Shown here: piece by piece, positions 8,578 to 15,906 of the stretch
Layout: every line of letters begins with the position of its first letter
Numbering within the stretch: position 1 is the stretch's first letter
Translations under genes and position numbers: made by a program
The notes under the pieces: model-generated
Databases searched by the model: none
What the model saw: the letters and a program-made list of their open reading frames with translations, nothing else
What the model was told of the DNA's origin: nothing
Source: Herbaspirillum rubrisubalbicans
Lineage (GTDB): Bacteria; Pseudomonadota; Gammaproteobacteria; Burkholderiales; Burkholderiaceae_D
DNA: 64,000 nucleotides
Reading direction: 5' to 3'
Assembly (NCBI RefSeq): GCF_003719195.1
Contig: NZ_CP024996.1
Coordinates: 1,612,001-1,676,000, forward strand

Positions 8578-9193
8578 ACTGCCTCGACCGTCACGGATGA
8601 GAAGCAGGCGGTTTGAAGCTGACGAATATGAATATCTGAGTGCCGAATTCGCCAAATTCTCCAATCCCCAGATTTGGTCCTTCTTTGAATTGCTGATCGA
8701 AACGGCATGTCGCAGAGGTGAGCTTTTACGACTTCGCGTTCGCGACATTGATCTCGAAGCTAGAACCGCAACTTTGCTAGATACCAAGAATGGTGAGGAC
8801 CGGGTGATCGGTCTTTCTTCGCGGGCAGCAATGCTTTTGGCACCGCTGTTGAAGAAGCCCACCGGTGAAAAAGTGGTTTCCGTTCATAAGGAAGTGCCCG
8901 AGAAGAGGGTTTTCAACGTCACCACGCGGGCCATTCGATATGCGTTCGAGAAAGCACTGTCATTGGCTAAAGATAAATACAGATCCGATTGCGAGAAGGC
9001 TGGGCATCAACCAAGAGCCGGATTTCTCGAGAATATTCGGCTTCACGATTGTCGCCGAGAGGCCACTAGCCGAATGTTTGAAAAGGGTCTGGACGTCATG
9101 GAGGTCTCCTCGCAGACCGGTCATAAAACGTTATCTATGTTGCGCGGATACACCAACTTAAGAGCAAGCGCATTGGCTCGAAAGCTGGGTTGA
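8426..9193 (+). pseudogene. Tyrosine recombinase (integrase) fragment, 5'-truncated and frameshifted
   Basis: The reading frame from 8498 encodes the catalytic domain of a phage-type integrase. The catalytic set is visible: Arg in ETACRRGELLRLRVRDID, the HxxR box LHDCRREATSRM, the TGHKTLSMLRGY block with His and the presumed nucleophile Tyr. Integrase-like sequence continues upstream (SDTTIRKYLMIVSHIFRTAI), but a stop and a frame change interrupt it. Deleting one T from the TTT at about 8469-8471 would join DKRVKAAEVSIS to SDTTIRKYL in one frame. The N-terminal arm-binding and most of the core-binding region are missing. I infer a dead remnant of a mobile element. Confidence 0.75.
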
Positions 9194-9306
9194 TTGAATG
9201 CTAGGGGGCTGGTGAAAACCAGCCGCTTCGAAGATAGGTTTTTTAATGCTTCTGTTTGCGGCGACAACGTTTCTTGAGTCACCGTAACCCCGAAGGGCGC
9301 ACTTAT

Positions 9307-9331
9307 GCAAACTGGCCTGCGGCCAGTTTGC
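9307..9331. repeat. 11-bp inverted repeat downstream of integrase remnant
   Basis: GCAAACTGGCC and GGCCAGTTTGC are separated by 3 bases. No T run follows on either strand, so it is not a standard intrinsic terminator. The rest of 9194-9428 shows no gene. Confidence 0.5.
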
Positions 9332-9428
9332 GTGCGGTCTGCGACGCAAACCGCAACACCTGGAGGTATTTCCATAGCGATTTTTCATTTGTCAGTGAAG
9401 GTCGTGAGTCGTAGCACGGGGCGATCAG

Positions 9429-9659
9429 CTACTGCTGCGGCCGCGTATCCATAAGAATCAGGAAGTCATCTGAACTTATTTTTCCTATTTCAACAGCATT
9501 TAGAAAGACTGCCCCTGCCAAGATTTTCTTTCGGCTATCGATCTTTCTATCATCCTCTGCCTTTCTTGCTTCAAGTGCTTTCTTTTGCGCTCGAAGCTGC
9601 TCAAGTTTTTGTTGCTGATGAGCGATTTTTTCTTGGATTTGCGCGAGTGTCTTATCCAT
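9429..9659 (-). CDS. Small coiled-coil protein, mobilisation-accessory-like
   Basis: A 76-residue protein. Residues 2-45 form a strongly predicted coiled coil rich in Gln, Lys and Glu (IQEKIAHQQQKLEQLRAQKK), followed by DSRKKILAGAVFLNAVEIG and a short C-terminal domain. Small plasmid and integrative-element proteins annotated as mobilisation or conjugal-transfer accessory proteins have this layout, with the K/R-rich KILxGA segment after the coil. That is family resemblance only. No relaxase gene is in the window, which suggests a decayed element. Confidence 0.55.
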   Translation of the reverse strand: MDKTLAQIQEKIAHQQQKLEQLRAQKKALEARKAEDDRKIDSRKKILAGAVFLNAVEIGKISSDDFLILMDTRPQQ

Positions 9660-9758
9660 TGATGGGTCTCCGTCTTTAAGCGATCAGCCGCTATAGCAGC
9701 ATTTCGAGTTCGGCTAGTGTGTGACGGGAACGTATATCCGACGTCGAGGCGGAGTCGA

Positions 9759-10172
9759 TCATAGTGCGACCTGTGCGACTGATGCTGACAACCGTTCTTC
9801 AGCTCTTTGTCGATTGCTTTTGCGACCGCCTTTTTTGCGAATCGTGCCAGCAGAGGAGTTCCAAATCAATCTCAAAAGATCTTCCGTGCGGACATAAACT
9901 CGCGAGTTGAAGCGAACAACATCCAACCCCGCGCAGCCGCCTCCGGCTCCAATCTTAGAGCCGCCGCGGCTTAGTTGATTTCTAATGGTCTGGTAGCTGA
10001 TTGGAAGAAAATCAGGCAGCAACGTTATCGGAAGTAGTTCTCGATTTCCGCCATTGGCTGCTGCTAGCCGTTCGACAAGTGATGTGCGGAGCATCAGCGG
10101 CATGCTGCTGTCCAATTCGATTGAACGAGAATGGTGCTCGGAATTTGAGGGGAATATATTTGAAACGCCCAT
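9759..10172 (-). CDS. Putative DNA-binding protein of a mobile element
   Basis: A 137-residue protein I cannot place firmly. The central part, LPDFLPISYQTIRNQLSRGGSKIG, resembles the helix-turn-helix of excisionase and element-regulator proteins, followed by a beta-rich VVRFNSRVYVRTEDLLRLIW segment typical of MerR/Xis-like winged folds. The C terminus is basic (IRKKGGRKSNRQRAEE). A strong hairpin lies 19 bases upstream of the start (10191-10214). Its partner may be the iteron-like array at 10.6-10.85 kb. Confidence 0.45.
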   Translation of the reverse strand: MGVSNIFPSNSEHHSRSIELDSSMPLMLRTSLVERLAAANGGNRELLPITLLPDFLPISYQTIRNQLSRGGSKIGAGGGCAGLDVVRFNSRVYVRTEDLLRLIWNSSAGTIRKKGGRKSNRQRAEERLSASVAQVAL

Positions 10173-10190
10173 GGGGGATCCACTAAAACG

Positions 10191-10214
10191 CCCCTTAACT
10201 TTGCAGTTAAGGGG
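10191..10214 (-). promoter_or_regulatory. 10-bp perfect hairpin upstream of the putative DNA-binding protein gene
   Basis: CCCCTTAACT and AGTTAAGGGG flank a TTGC loop. On the minus strand the stem is followed by CGTTTTAG, so it could terminate incoming transcription; as an inverted repeat it could equally be an operator for the 9759-10172 protein. The bases 10215-10620 that follow show no gene or clear signal. Confidence 0.4.
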
Positions 10215-10622
10215 TGAGTCAGTGCGATCTTGGCAGCGTCTTGATTGGTTGACTAAGCAGGCACGCTAACTTTCGTTACTTCCTGCTTGATGCTTGCCCT
10301 CCATTCATTCCAGCTCGCAGAAAATGGAAGAAGAGAGAAGGGGGCACGGGCCTTGGGCACCTACCTTGAATAGAATCTGTCCTATACACAACCGGGTTTT
10401 ACGCCTTCGCCAATTTCGGCAACCCAGAGACTCTACCCGCGCATTCTAACTAAAAAATTTTGTCTATCGCAAGCCACAGGCCAAACTTTTTTTGTCCGTG
10501 CTTTTTCGAACTGATCGAAGAAAACAACATGCTGATGTTGTTTTAGAGATTTTTAAAAGACCATCCTTTAAGAACCTTTAGGTAGCGAAAATCCAATACC
10601 AGATTGTCTTTGCGCGGGGATA

Positions 10623-10848
10623 GGTCATAGTTTCCGGTGCCTTCGGACATATTTTGCGGTGTCACCGAATATTAAAGGTCATAACTTTCGGGGATTGCGG
10701 TCATAAGATCCGGTGGCGTCTGGACCATGGGTCATAGTATTCGGTGAACCTACGCGCGGCTCGAAAAAAAAACGTCATGCCCGGGCGGGACAAAGAGTTT
10801 CGGTTGAAGCCACCGGCTGTCGGCAGTAAAAGGTCATACTTTTCGGTG
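10623..10848 (+). repeat. Five iteron-like direct repeats, GGTCATAnnnTYCGGKG
   Basis: Near-identical 17-mers start at 10623, 10677, 10699, 10730 and 10832, for example GGTCATAGTTTCCGGTG, GGTCATAGTATTCGGTG and GGTCATACTTTTCGGTG. A degenerate copy lies near 10788 and an inverted partial copy at 10663-10673. Several spacings (22, 31, 54) are close to whole helical turns. Such arrays occur in iteron origins of plasmids and in the multi-repeat ends of some transposons such as the IS21 family. No replication or transposase gene is nearby, so this may be a remnant. The short open frame across it is not credible as a gene. Confidence 0.65.
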
Positions 10849-11003
10849 GGTTCAGAGCGGTACGGCCAGTTGTTTTTATGTGCTAAATTGACGTTGGTGA
10901 TTCTGGGTGGCCTTGGCAGCTTGCCTGGACAACAGAGGACAAAGTCACAGAGTACAACGAGGTATTTTCAGCTGTAATGGGCTGTACTGATTTCTGCGCC
11001 AGA

Positions 11004-11033
11004 AAATAAAAATGCACCCCGAAAGGTGCATTC
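11004..11033 (-). terminator. Intrinsic terminator of tRNA-Leu
   Basis: On the minus strand, AATGCACC and GGTGCATT form a stem followed by TTTATTTTC, 17 bases past the tRNA 3' end. Confidence 0.8.
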
Positions 11034-11049
11034 TTAAGCGAAAAATTAC

Positions 11050-11134
11050 TGGTGCCGGGAGCCGGAATCGAACCGGCACGCCTTGCGGCGCGGGATTTTG
11101 AGTCCCGTGCGTCTACCTATTCCGCCATCCCGGC
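11050..11134 (-). tRNA. tRNA-Leu (anticodon CAA)
   Basis: The minus strand folds as a class II tRNA of 85 nt with encoded CCA. The acceptor GCCGGGA pairs with TCCCGGC, and the D-loop contains GGCGGAATAGGTAGACGC. The anticodon stem CGGGA/TCCCG holds loop CTCAAAA, giving anticodon CAA for the Leu codon UUG. A long variable arm (CGCCGCAAGGCG) and TTCGATTCC T-loop follow. Its 3' end faces the accessory patch with the integrase remnant, a classic attachment-site arrangement, although I could not find a second copy of the 3' end inside the window. Confidence 0.95.
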
Positions 11135-11273
11135 GACGCAAGCCAGCGATTATCACCGATTTCATTCGCGAGAGCAAGCCTTGTGTTGATCTATCTTTCT
11201 TGAAGAGATGAAGTTCATGCTCCAGATGGGAAAGCAAGGTAGCCCCGCCAGCGTAAATAATTTGCTGATTGTG

Positions 11274-12020
11274 CTAGTCGTCGTCCTGACCGGTTGTGCC
11301 ACGGCTACGTTTCATATCCAGGTAATGGCGACGGGCCGTCGTATCGTCGGCACCATAGGCAACGTCACTTTGCTGTCGGCTGTTTCTGCCATCCAGGCCG
11401 TCGATGGCTTGCAGATGTTCCAGTAACGAGCTGCGAGGCGTAGCGCTGCCAATGAAGGGACGCAAGTAGCGATCCAGATGCTGTCCTTGAGGATGGAGTA
11501 GTTCCTGGGTCAGTGCTGCCAGATAATCCTGTTTGCGCGTAGCACGCCAGTCGATGGTGATGCCGGCGCGATGACTCAGCACGGAATGGACTACCAGCAT
11601 GGTGCGTCCATTGCCATCGAGGAAGGGATGGCCCCAGGCGAAGGCACCCATCACGGCTCCCGGCCGGGTGCGCATGGTCTTGCGGTCATTGCCCATGTGT
11701 AGGCCCCATTCCACTGCACGTTGGCACAACTCTGCGGCTTCGAACTGCAGGCGCTCACCCTTGCCGATCAAGCGGCCCACCCCAAGCGTGTGGCGGTCCT
11801 GTCCTGCCCATGGGTAGAATTCGCCGAAGAGCAGGCGATGTACCTGCATGAAATGCTCATAACGCAGCGGGCCGCGTACATTTTCGAGATAGTCGAGTGC
11901 GGTTTCCAGATTGGCTTCGAAGAAAAGGTGCTCCTGCACCTTGATTTCATCGCCATCCTTGAGACCTTCAATGTTGCGTAGATAGCCCGCGCTCTGGAAG
12001 TCGCCGAAGGGATCGAACAC
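11274..12020 (-). CDS. Fic-domain protein (AMPylator-type toxin)
   Basis: A 248-residue protein with a complete Fic active site HPFLDGNGRT at residues 131-140. His131 is the general base and the following loop binds the nucleotide phosphates. Fic enzymes usually transfer AMP or another nucleotide to a target protein hydroxyl. The preceding FYPWAGQDRH stretch is the usual Fic flap region. About 50 C-terminal residues are polar and disordered-looking. The gene overlaps the upstream AbiEi-like gene by 53 bases, suggesting a toxin-antitoxin operon. I see no Fic inhibitory helix within the protein itself, so inhibition would have to come from the partner; that is inference. Confidence 0.85.
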   Translation of the reverse strand: MFDPFGDFQSAGYLRNIEGLKDGDEIKVQEHLFFEANLETALDYLENVRGPLRYEHFMQVHRLLFGEFYPWAGQDRHTLGVGRLIGKGERLQFEAAELCQRAVEWGLHMGNDRKTMRTRPGAVMGAFAWGHPFLDGNGRTMLVVHSVLSHRAGITIDWRATRKQDYLAALTQELLHPQGQHLDRYLRPFIGSATPRSSLLEHLQAIDGLDGRNSRQQSDVAYGADDTTARRHYLDMKRSRGTTGQDDD

Positions 12021-12672
12021 CTTTTGTCTCCCGCATATAGTTGGTCATCAGGCGCGCCAGTTGTGCGCCATTGAGAAGGCCTTTCTTCTTCAGGGCAACC
12101 AGCAGCTTGCCCACCGGGTCCAGCGTCACGTCATCGCCTGCGGCGCGGGTGACGGCTTCGGCATAGTCGTCCAGTCCGGTGCGCACGGGATGCACGCGAT
12201 GGGCTCGCGCGTAGCGTTCGATGAAGCGCTGTACACCTGTGGTGGGAAGGTCGTCTGGATTCGCAGGCAGAGAGGGGCACATTCCGTCTTGCGTGGCATG
12301 ACGCAAATAGCGCACTTCCACGCCATCGATGTCCACCTTGCGTTCGATGCGGCGACTGCCGACATCTACCCACAGTACCGGGCGATCTTGCTCGGTGTCC
12401 TGTTGCACGCCATTGATTTGAATGCCGAGCTTGGCGAAGGCCTCGCGCAGCAGGTCGGCAGGCGGGGCTTGCAGGTGACCACGCCCATCCTCGCCAGGCT
12501 GCGACTTGGCATAGAGCCCTTCACTGAGTCGTATCAGCCATCCTTGCCCGACCAGTTGATTCAGTCCGGCACTGAGCTGCGAGGGGCTGGCCATTCTGGT
12601 GAGTTCGCTGCGCAGTACGACCTGGCCCTGGCGCTTGCGCAACGACACCCTCAACCTGCTCGATAGCTTCAT
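11968..12672 (-). CDS. AbiEi/DUF6088-like antitoxin partner of Fic
   Basis: A 234-residue protein. The N-terminal winged helix (about residues 8-60: LRKRQGQVVLRSELTRMASPSQLSAGLNQLVGQGWLIRLSEGLYAKS) is the AbiEi/DUF6088 type found in type IV antitoxins and autoregulators. The remainder is a mixed alpha/beta domain of unknown role. It lies first in a two-gene operon with Fic. Antitoxin and promoter-repressor roles are inferred from family and position. Confidence 0.7.
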   Translation of the reverse strand: MKLSSRLRVSLRKRQGQVVLRSELTRMASPSQLSAGLNQLVGQGWLIRLSEGLYAKSQPGEDGRGHLQAPPADLLREAFAKLGIQINGVQQDTEQDRPVLWVDVGSRRIERKVDIDGVEVRYLRHATQDGMCPSLPANPDDLPTTGVQRFIERYARAHRVHPVRTGLDDYAEAVTRAAGDDVTLDPVGKLLVALKKKGLLNGAQLARLMTNYMRETKGVRSLRRLPERGLSTQH

Positions 12673-12792
12673 GTCGGCCTCTCATGAGATGACAACCTTG
12701 ATATACGCAAGATTATACATTTTCTCAATGAAAACATGGGCTTAGTGTGCTTTTGAGGGCGGGTGTTCCGGCATCGTCCGCCAGTGGCGCAG

Positions 12793-13233
12793 CTATTTTC
12801 CGCACACCGCCTCAATGGCCCGCTCCCCGGTCGAACCAGGAATCGGATCCTGCAGCTTCACATCCGAATAGGCCAGTTGCGGGGCCAGCAGCAGTTGTCC
12901 GCGACCATCGGCCTGCGCATACATCTTGCGGCTGCCGAATCCCAGCTGGCGATTGCTGCAGTCGAAGTAGGCGGTCGAGACTTCGGAGAGGTAATAGGTC
13001 TTGCTGCCCTGGCCCATGAGCAATTGCGGGCGGTTCCAGTTCAACAGGATCTGGGCCTGGCGCACGCTGCGGGTGGTCACGATGCTGCTCTTGTCGATGA
13101 AGAAGCTGCCGATGCTGTTCTCGCCCAGCGGTGACCACTCGGCATGGGCCGGCAGGCAGGTCGCGGCCAGTGTGGCGGCCAGCAGCAGGGGCAGTGTCAG
13201 GCGGGGGGCGGGGTGGGGCGGTCGTGGATCCAT
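12793..13233 (-). CDS. Secreted surface-adhesin E (CNP1)-like protein
   Basis: A 146-residue exported protein. A signal peptide ends near residue 31 (LAATCLPAHA|EWSPLG). The mature part, WSPLGENSIGSFFIDKSSI and KTYYLSEVSTAYFDCSNRQLGFGSRKMYA, matches the small beta-rich surface-adhesin-E family common in Burkholderiales. Two cysteines (in FDCSN and AVCGK) probably form the conserved disulfide. Function in the family is poorly known. It appears monocistronic. Confidence 0.7.
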   Translation of the reverse strand: MDPRPPHPAPRLTLPLLLAATLAATCLPAHAEWSPLGENSIGSFFIDKSSIVTTRSVRQAQILLNWNRPQLLMGQGSKTYYLSEVSTAYFDCSNRQLGFGSRKMYAQADGRGQLLLAPQLAYSDVKLQDPIPGSTGERAIEAVCGK

Positions 13234-13249
13234 GTCGCAAGGCTTCGCG

Positions 13250-13369
13250 TCAGGTCAGCATCATGGCCAGCATGGCGACATCGTCTTCCAGCAACAGTAG
13301 CAGCGTGATGCTCCAGAAGAGCAGTTCGGCCAATACCCGGTGTCCTGTCATGCGCAGGCTTGCAGCCAT
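13250..13369 (-). CDS. Possible 39-residue single-pass membrane peptide
   Basis: A short open frame whose product is almost entirely hydrophobic (VLAELLFWSITLLLLLEDDVAMLAMML). The ribosome-binding site is weak and the frame could start further upstream. I list it because the composition is membrane-like and the gap between 13234 and 13504 has no other content. Confidence 0.22.
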   Translation of the reverse strand: MAASLRMTGHRVLAELLFWSITLLLLLEDDVAMLAMMLT

Positions 13370-13504
13370 GTCCAACTCAACGATCGCGAAAAATAAAGTT
13401 GCGGCAATCCTAACATGCCCATCGCGAATGAACATGCTGCGCGCACATGAAAATGGCTCGCACACGGCGAGCCATTGTTCATTTCACGCTTGGGGCCGCG
13501 TGGT

Positions 13505-14584
13505 TCAGATCGCCGCCGCAATGGCCTGGCCGACCTCGGTGGTATTGCTCTTGCCGCCCAGGTCAGGGGTGGTCGGGCCATTGACCAGCACCTGTTCAAT
13601 AGCCGCCAGCATGGCGTCGTGCGCCTGGCGGTACTTGCCTTCCCCATTGCCCAGGAAGTCCAGCATCATGGCGCCGGACCAGATGGTGGCCACCGGGTTG
13701 GCGATGTTCTTGCCGAAGATGTCGGGCGCCGAACCATGCACCGGTTCGAACAGCGAGGGCAGTTCGCGGGTCGGGTTGATGTTGGCGGAGGGGGCGATGC
13801 CGATGGTGCCGGCGCAGGCCGGGCCGAGGTCGGAGAGGATATCGCCGAACAGGTTGGAGGCTACCACCACGTCAAAGCGATCCGGGTTGAGCACGAAGTG
13901 CGCGGTCAGGATGTCGATGTGGTACTTGTCGCGGCGCACGTCGGGGTACTTGGCGCCCATGGCTTCGACCCGTTCATCCCAGTAAGGCATGGTGATGGCG
14001 ATGCCGTTGGACTTGGTGGCCGAGGTCAGGTGCTTCTTGGGGCGGCTTTGCGCCAGGTCGAAGGCGAACTTGAGGATGCGGTCGGTACCCTTGCGGCTGA
14101 ACACCGATTCCTGGATCACGGTCTCGCGCTCGGTGCCTTCGAACATGCGACCGCCGATGGCGGAGTATTCACCTTCGGTATTCTCGCGCACCACGTAGAA
14201 ATCGATGTCGCCCGGCTTGCGGTTGGCCAGCGGGCAGGGCACGCCCGGCATCAGGCGCACCGGACGCAGATTGACGTAGAGGTCGAAGTCGCGGCGGAAC
14301 TTGAGCAGCGAACCCCACAGCGAGACGTGGTCCGGCACCGTGGCCGGCCAGCCGACAGCACCGAAGAAGATGGCTTCGAAGCCCTTCAACTGTTCGAACC
14401 AGTCATCGGGCATCATCTGGCCGTGCTTGGCGTAGTAGCCGCAGTGCGCCCAGTCGAAGTGGGTGAATTCGATGTCGATGCCGAACTTCTTGCTGGCGGC
14501 CTCGACCGCGCGCAGGCCTTCGGGCATCACTTCCTGGCCAATGCCGTCGCCGGCGATGACGGCGATTCTGTGGTTTTTGCTCAT
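13505..14584 (-). CDS. dmlA: D-malate / tartrate dehydrogenase
   Basis: A 359-residue NAD-dependent beta-hydroxyacid decarboxylating dehydrogenase. It oxidises D-malate (or tartrate) to pyruvate or oxaloglycolate with CO2 release. Landmarks are IAGDGIGQEVMPEG, VVRENTEGEYSAIGG, KSNGIAITMPYWDE, VASNLFGDILSDLG and NPVATIWSGAMMLDFLG, all typical of the DmlA/TtuC branch rather than LeuB. ATG 14584 is preceded by AGAGGAG; an upstream in-frame start is not supported. A terminator of the next gene separates it from the mutarotase gene. Confidence 0.88.
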   Translation of the reverse strand: MSKNHRIAVIAGDGIGQEVMPEGLRAVEAASKKFGIDIEFTHFDWAHCGYYAKHGQMMPDDWFEQLKGFEAIFFGAVGWPATVPDHVSLWGSLLKFRRDFDLYVNLRPVRLMPGVPCPLANRKPGDIDFYVVRENTEGEYSAIGGRMFEGTERETVIQESVFSRKGTDRILKFAFDLAQSRPKKHLTSATKSNGIAITMPYWDERVEAMGAKYPDVRRDKYHIDILTAHFVLNPDRFDVVVASNLFGDILSDLGPACAGTIGIAPSANINPTRELPSLFEPVHGSAPDIFGKNIANPVATIWSGAMMLDFLGNGEGKYRQAHDAMLAAIEQVLVNGPTTPDLGGKSNTTEVGQAIAAAI

Positions 14585-14717
14585 CGTTGCTGCTCCTCTG
14601 GAGATGACTGGGCGATAAAAACTGCAGTCATCATAGAACGCTTCTGCCCAACGGTCATCCACGAACTGGTGATTTTATAAAACACGATTCGTGAACAGTG
14701 CAGAAAACGTCAGCCCA

Positions 14718-14749
14718 GAAAAAAGGCGCTACCGCAGCGGTAGCGCCTT
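14718..14749 (-). terminator. Intrinsic terminator after mutarotase gene
   Basis: AAGGCGCTACCG and CGGTAGCGCCTT form a 12-bp stem with a 3-nt loop, followed on the minus strand by TTTTC. Confidence 0.85.
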
Positions 14750-14796
14750 CGCAAGTGCAGTTGACAACCGATCGGCGGCAGCCGGACCCGCAGGTT

Positions 14797-15735
14797 TCAG
14801 CCGCCCAGGGCTTCGGCCCACAGGCTCACGCCCATGCTGTGCTCGGCCCCTGGTTCCAGTTCCACCAGGTCATCCATCACATTGGCGGTTTCGATGCACA
14901 ACATGCGTTGCCAGGCGTCATCGGCAAACTGCGACAGCCGTCGCGCCTTGCTCACCCAGGGGTTCCAGACCACGGCCGAGGTCGAGCCGCTGGCTTGGAT
15001 ATGGATGCGGCGGTTCCAGCCATCGTCGCGGATCGATAGGTGGGGCGGCAGGTCGAGGTAGATGCGGTCGGTTTCGCTGCTGACCACCAGCGCACGTTTC
15101 TGCTCGCGCTCGGCCCAGCCTTCCAGGGTTTCGATATAGCGCTGGCCTTCCAGGCCCTCGACGGTGACGTCATGGATGCTGCTGACGGCAAAGTAGCTGT
15201 GCAGTGCCTGGGTCAGGGCGATGTGCTGCTCGCTGCCGTTGCGGGTGGTCAGTTTCAGATGCAGGCGGTCGTCCAGCAGGATTTCCAGGCGCAGCTCGAT
15301 ACCCGGCGGCAGGTGGCGCAAGGCCGGTGATTCGTTGGTCGGGGGAATGGCCAGTACCAGGCGCACGGTGTCGCCTTCGATGGCGTTTTCCATCAACAGC
15401 CAGGGGATGCCTCGCACCAGGCCATGCGCCGGCAGGCGGCCGCCGGCGTGCAGGGATTGGACTTGTGGTGGATTGCGCATGAGGTCGCCGAACCAGGGCC
15501 AGCATACCGGGATGCCGCCGCGCACCGAGTTGCCGGCTTCGAAGGCGGCTTGCTCGCTCATCCAGATCAGCGGCTCCTGGCCGTGGACCTGGTAGCGCAG
15601 TACCTGGGCGCCCTGTTCGGCAATCAGCAATTCGGCGCGCTCGGTCTGTACGCGCAGGCACTGCAATTGATTGACTTCGATCCGCTGGATATGCGGGAGG
15701 TCGGGCGGGACTTCCTGCTCTTCGATGATGCTCAT
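14797..15735 (-). CDS. D-hexose-6-phosphate mutarotase
   Basis: A 312-residue galactose-mutarotase-fold protein of the YeaD type, which interconverts alpha and beta anomers of hexose 6-phosphates. Motifs include GAQVLRYQVHGQEPLIWMSEQAAFEAGNSVRGGIPVCWPWFG (about residues 40-80), LVRGIPWLL and the HSYFAVSSIHDVTVEGLEG block with the catalytic-site His. The start at 15735 (MSIIEEQEVPPDL) follows GGAG; the 40 extra codons upstream encode nothing similar to the family. Confidence 0.85.
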   Translation of the reverse strand: MSIIEEQEVPPDLPHIQRIEVNQLQCLRVQTERAELLIAEQGAQVLRYQVHGQEPLIWMSEQAAFEAGNSVRGGIPVCWPWFGDLMRNPPQVQSLHAGGRLPAHGLVRGIPWLLMENAIEGDTVRLVLAIPPTNESPALRHLPPGIELRLEILLDDRLHLKLTTRNGSEQHIALTQALHSYFAVSSIHDVTVEGLEGQRYIETLEGWAEREQKRALVVSSETDRIYLDLPPHLSIRDDGWNRRIHIQASGSTSAVVWNPWVSKARRLSQFADDAWQRMLCIETANVMDDLVELEPGAEHSMGVSLWAEALGG

Positions 15736-15906
15736 GCCGGTGACTCCAAGGAATTCATTGCGATTGCGCAAGACTGCCACATTTCGCGTCGTTGCGGGAG
15801 ATTTGGCGTGCTTGGCAGGCGATGCGTAGCGTCTCGGCTGGAGCGGAAAGCTCATCAGCGCAAGTCGTTATAATCTACACATCGTTGACTCCAATGGCTA
15901 CATATC

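Noticed and set aside
10744..10977. 77-codon frame across the iteron-like array
   Set aside because: It spans the repeats, lacks a ribosome-binding site and has no protein-like composition.
6316..11049. Attachment-site duplication of the tRNA-Leu 3' end
   Set aside because: I looked for the GTGCCGGGAGCCGG-type end sequence in the patch and found no second copy.
11208..11426. Short + strand frame with a lipobox-like LTGCA
   Set aside because: It overlaps the C-terminal end of the Fic gene antisense, and the rest of the chain is not lipoprotein-like.
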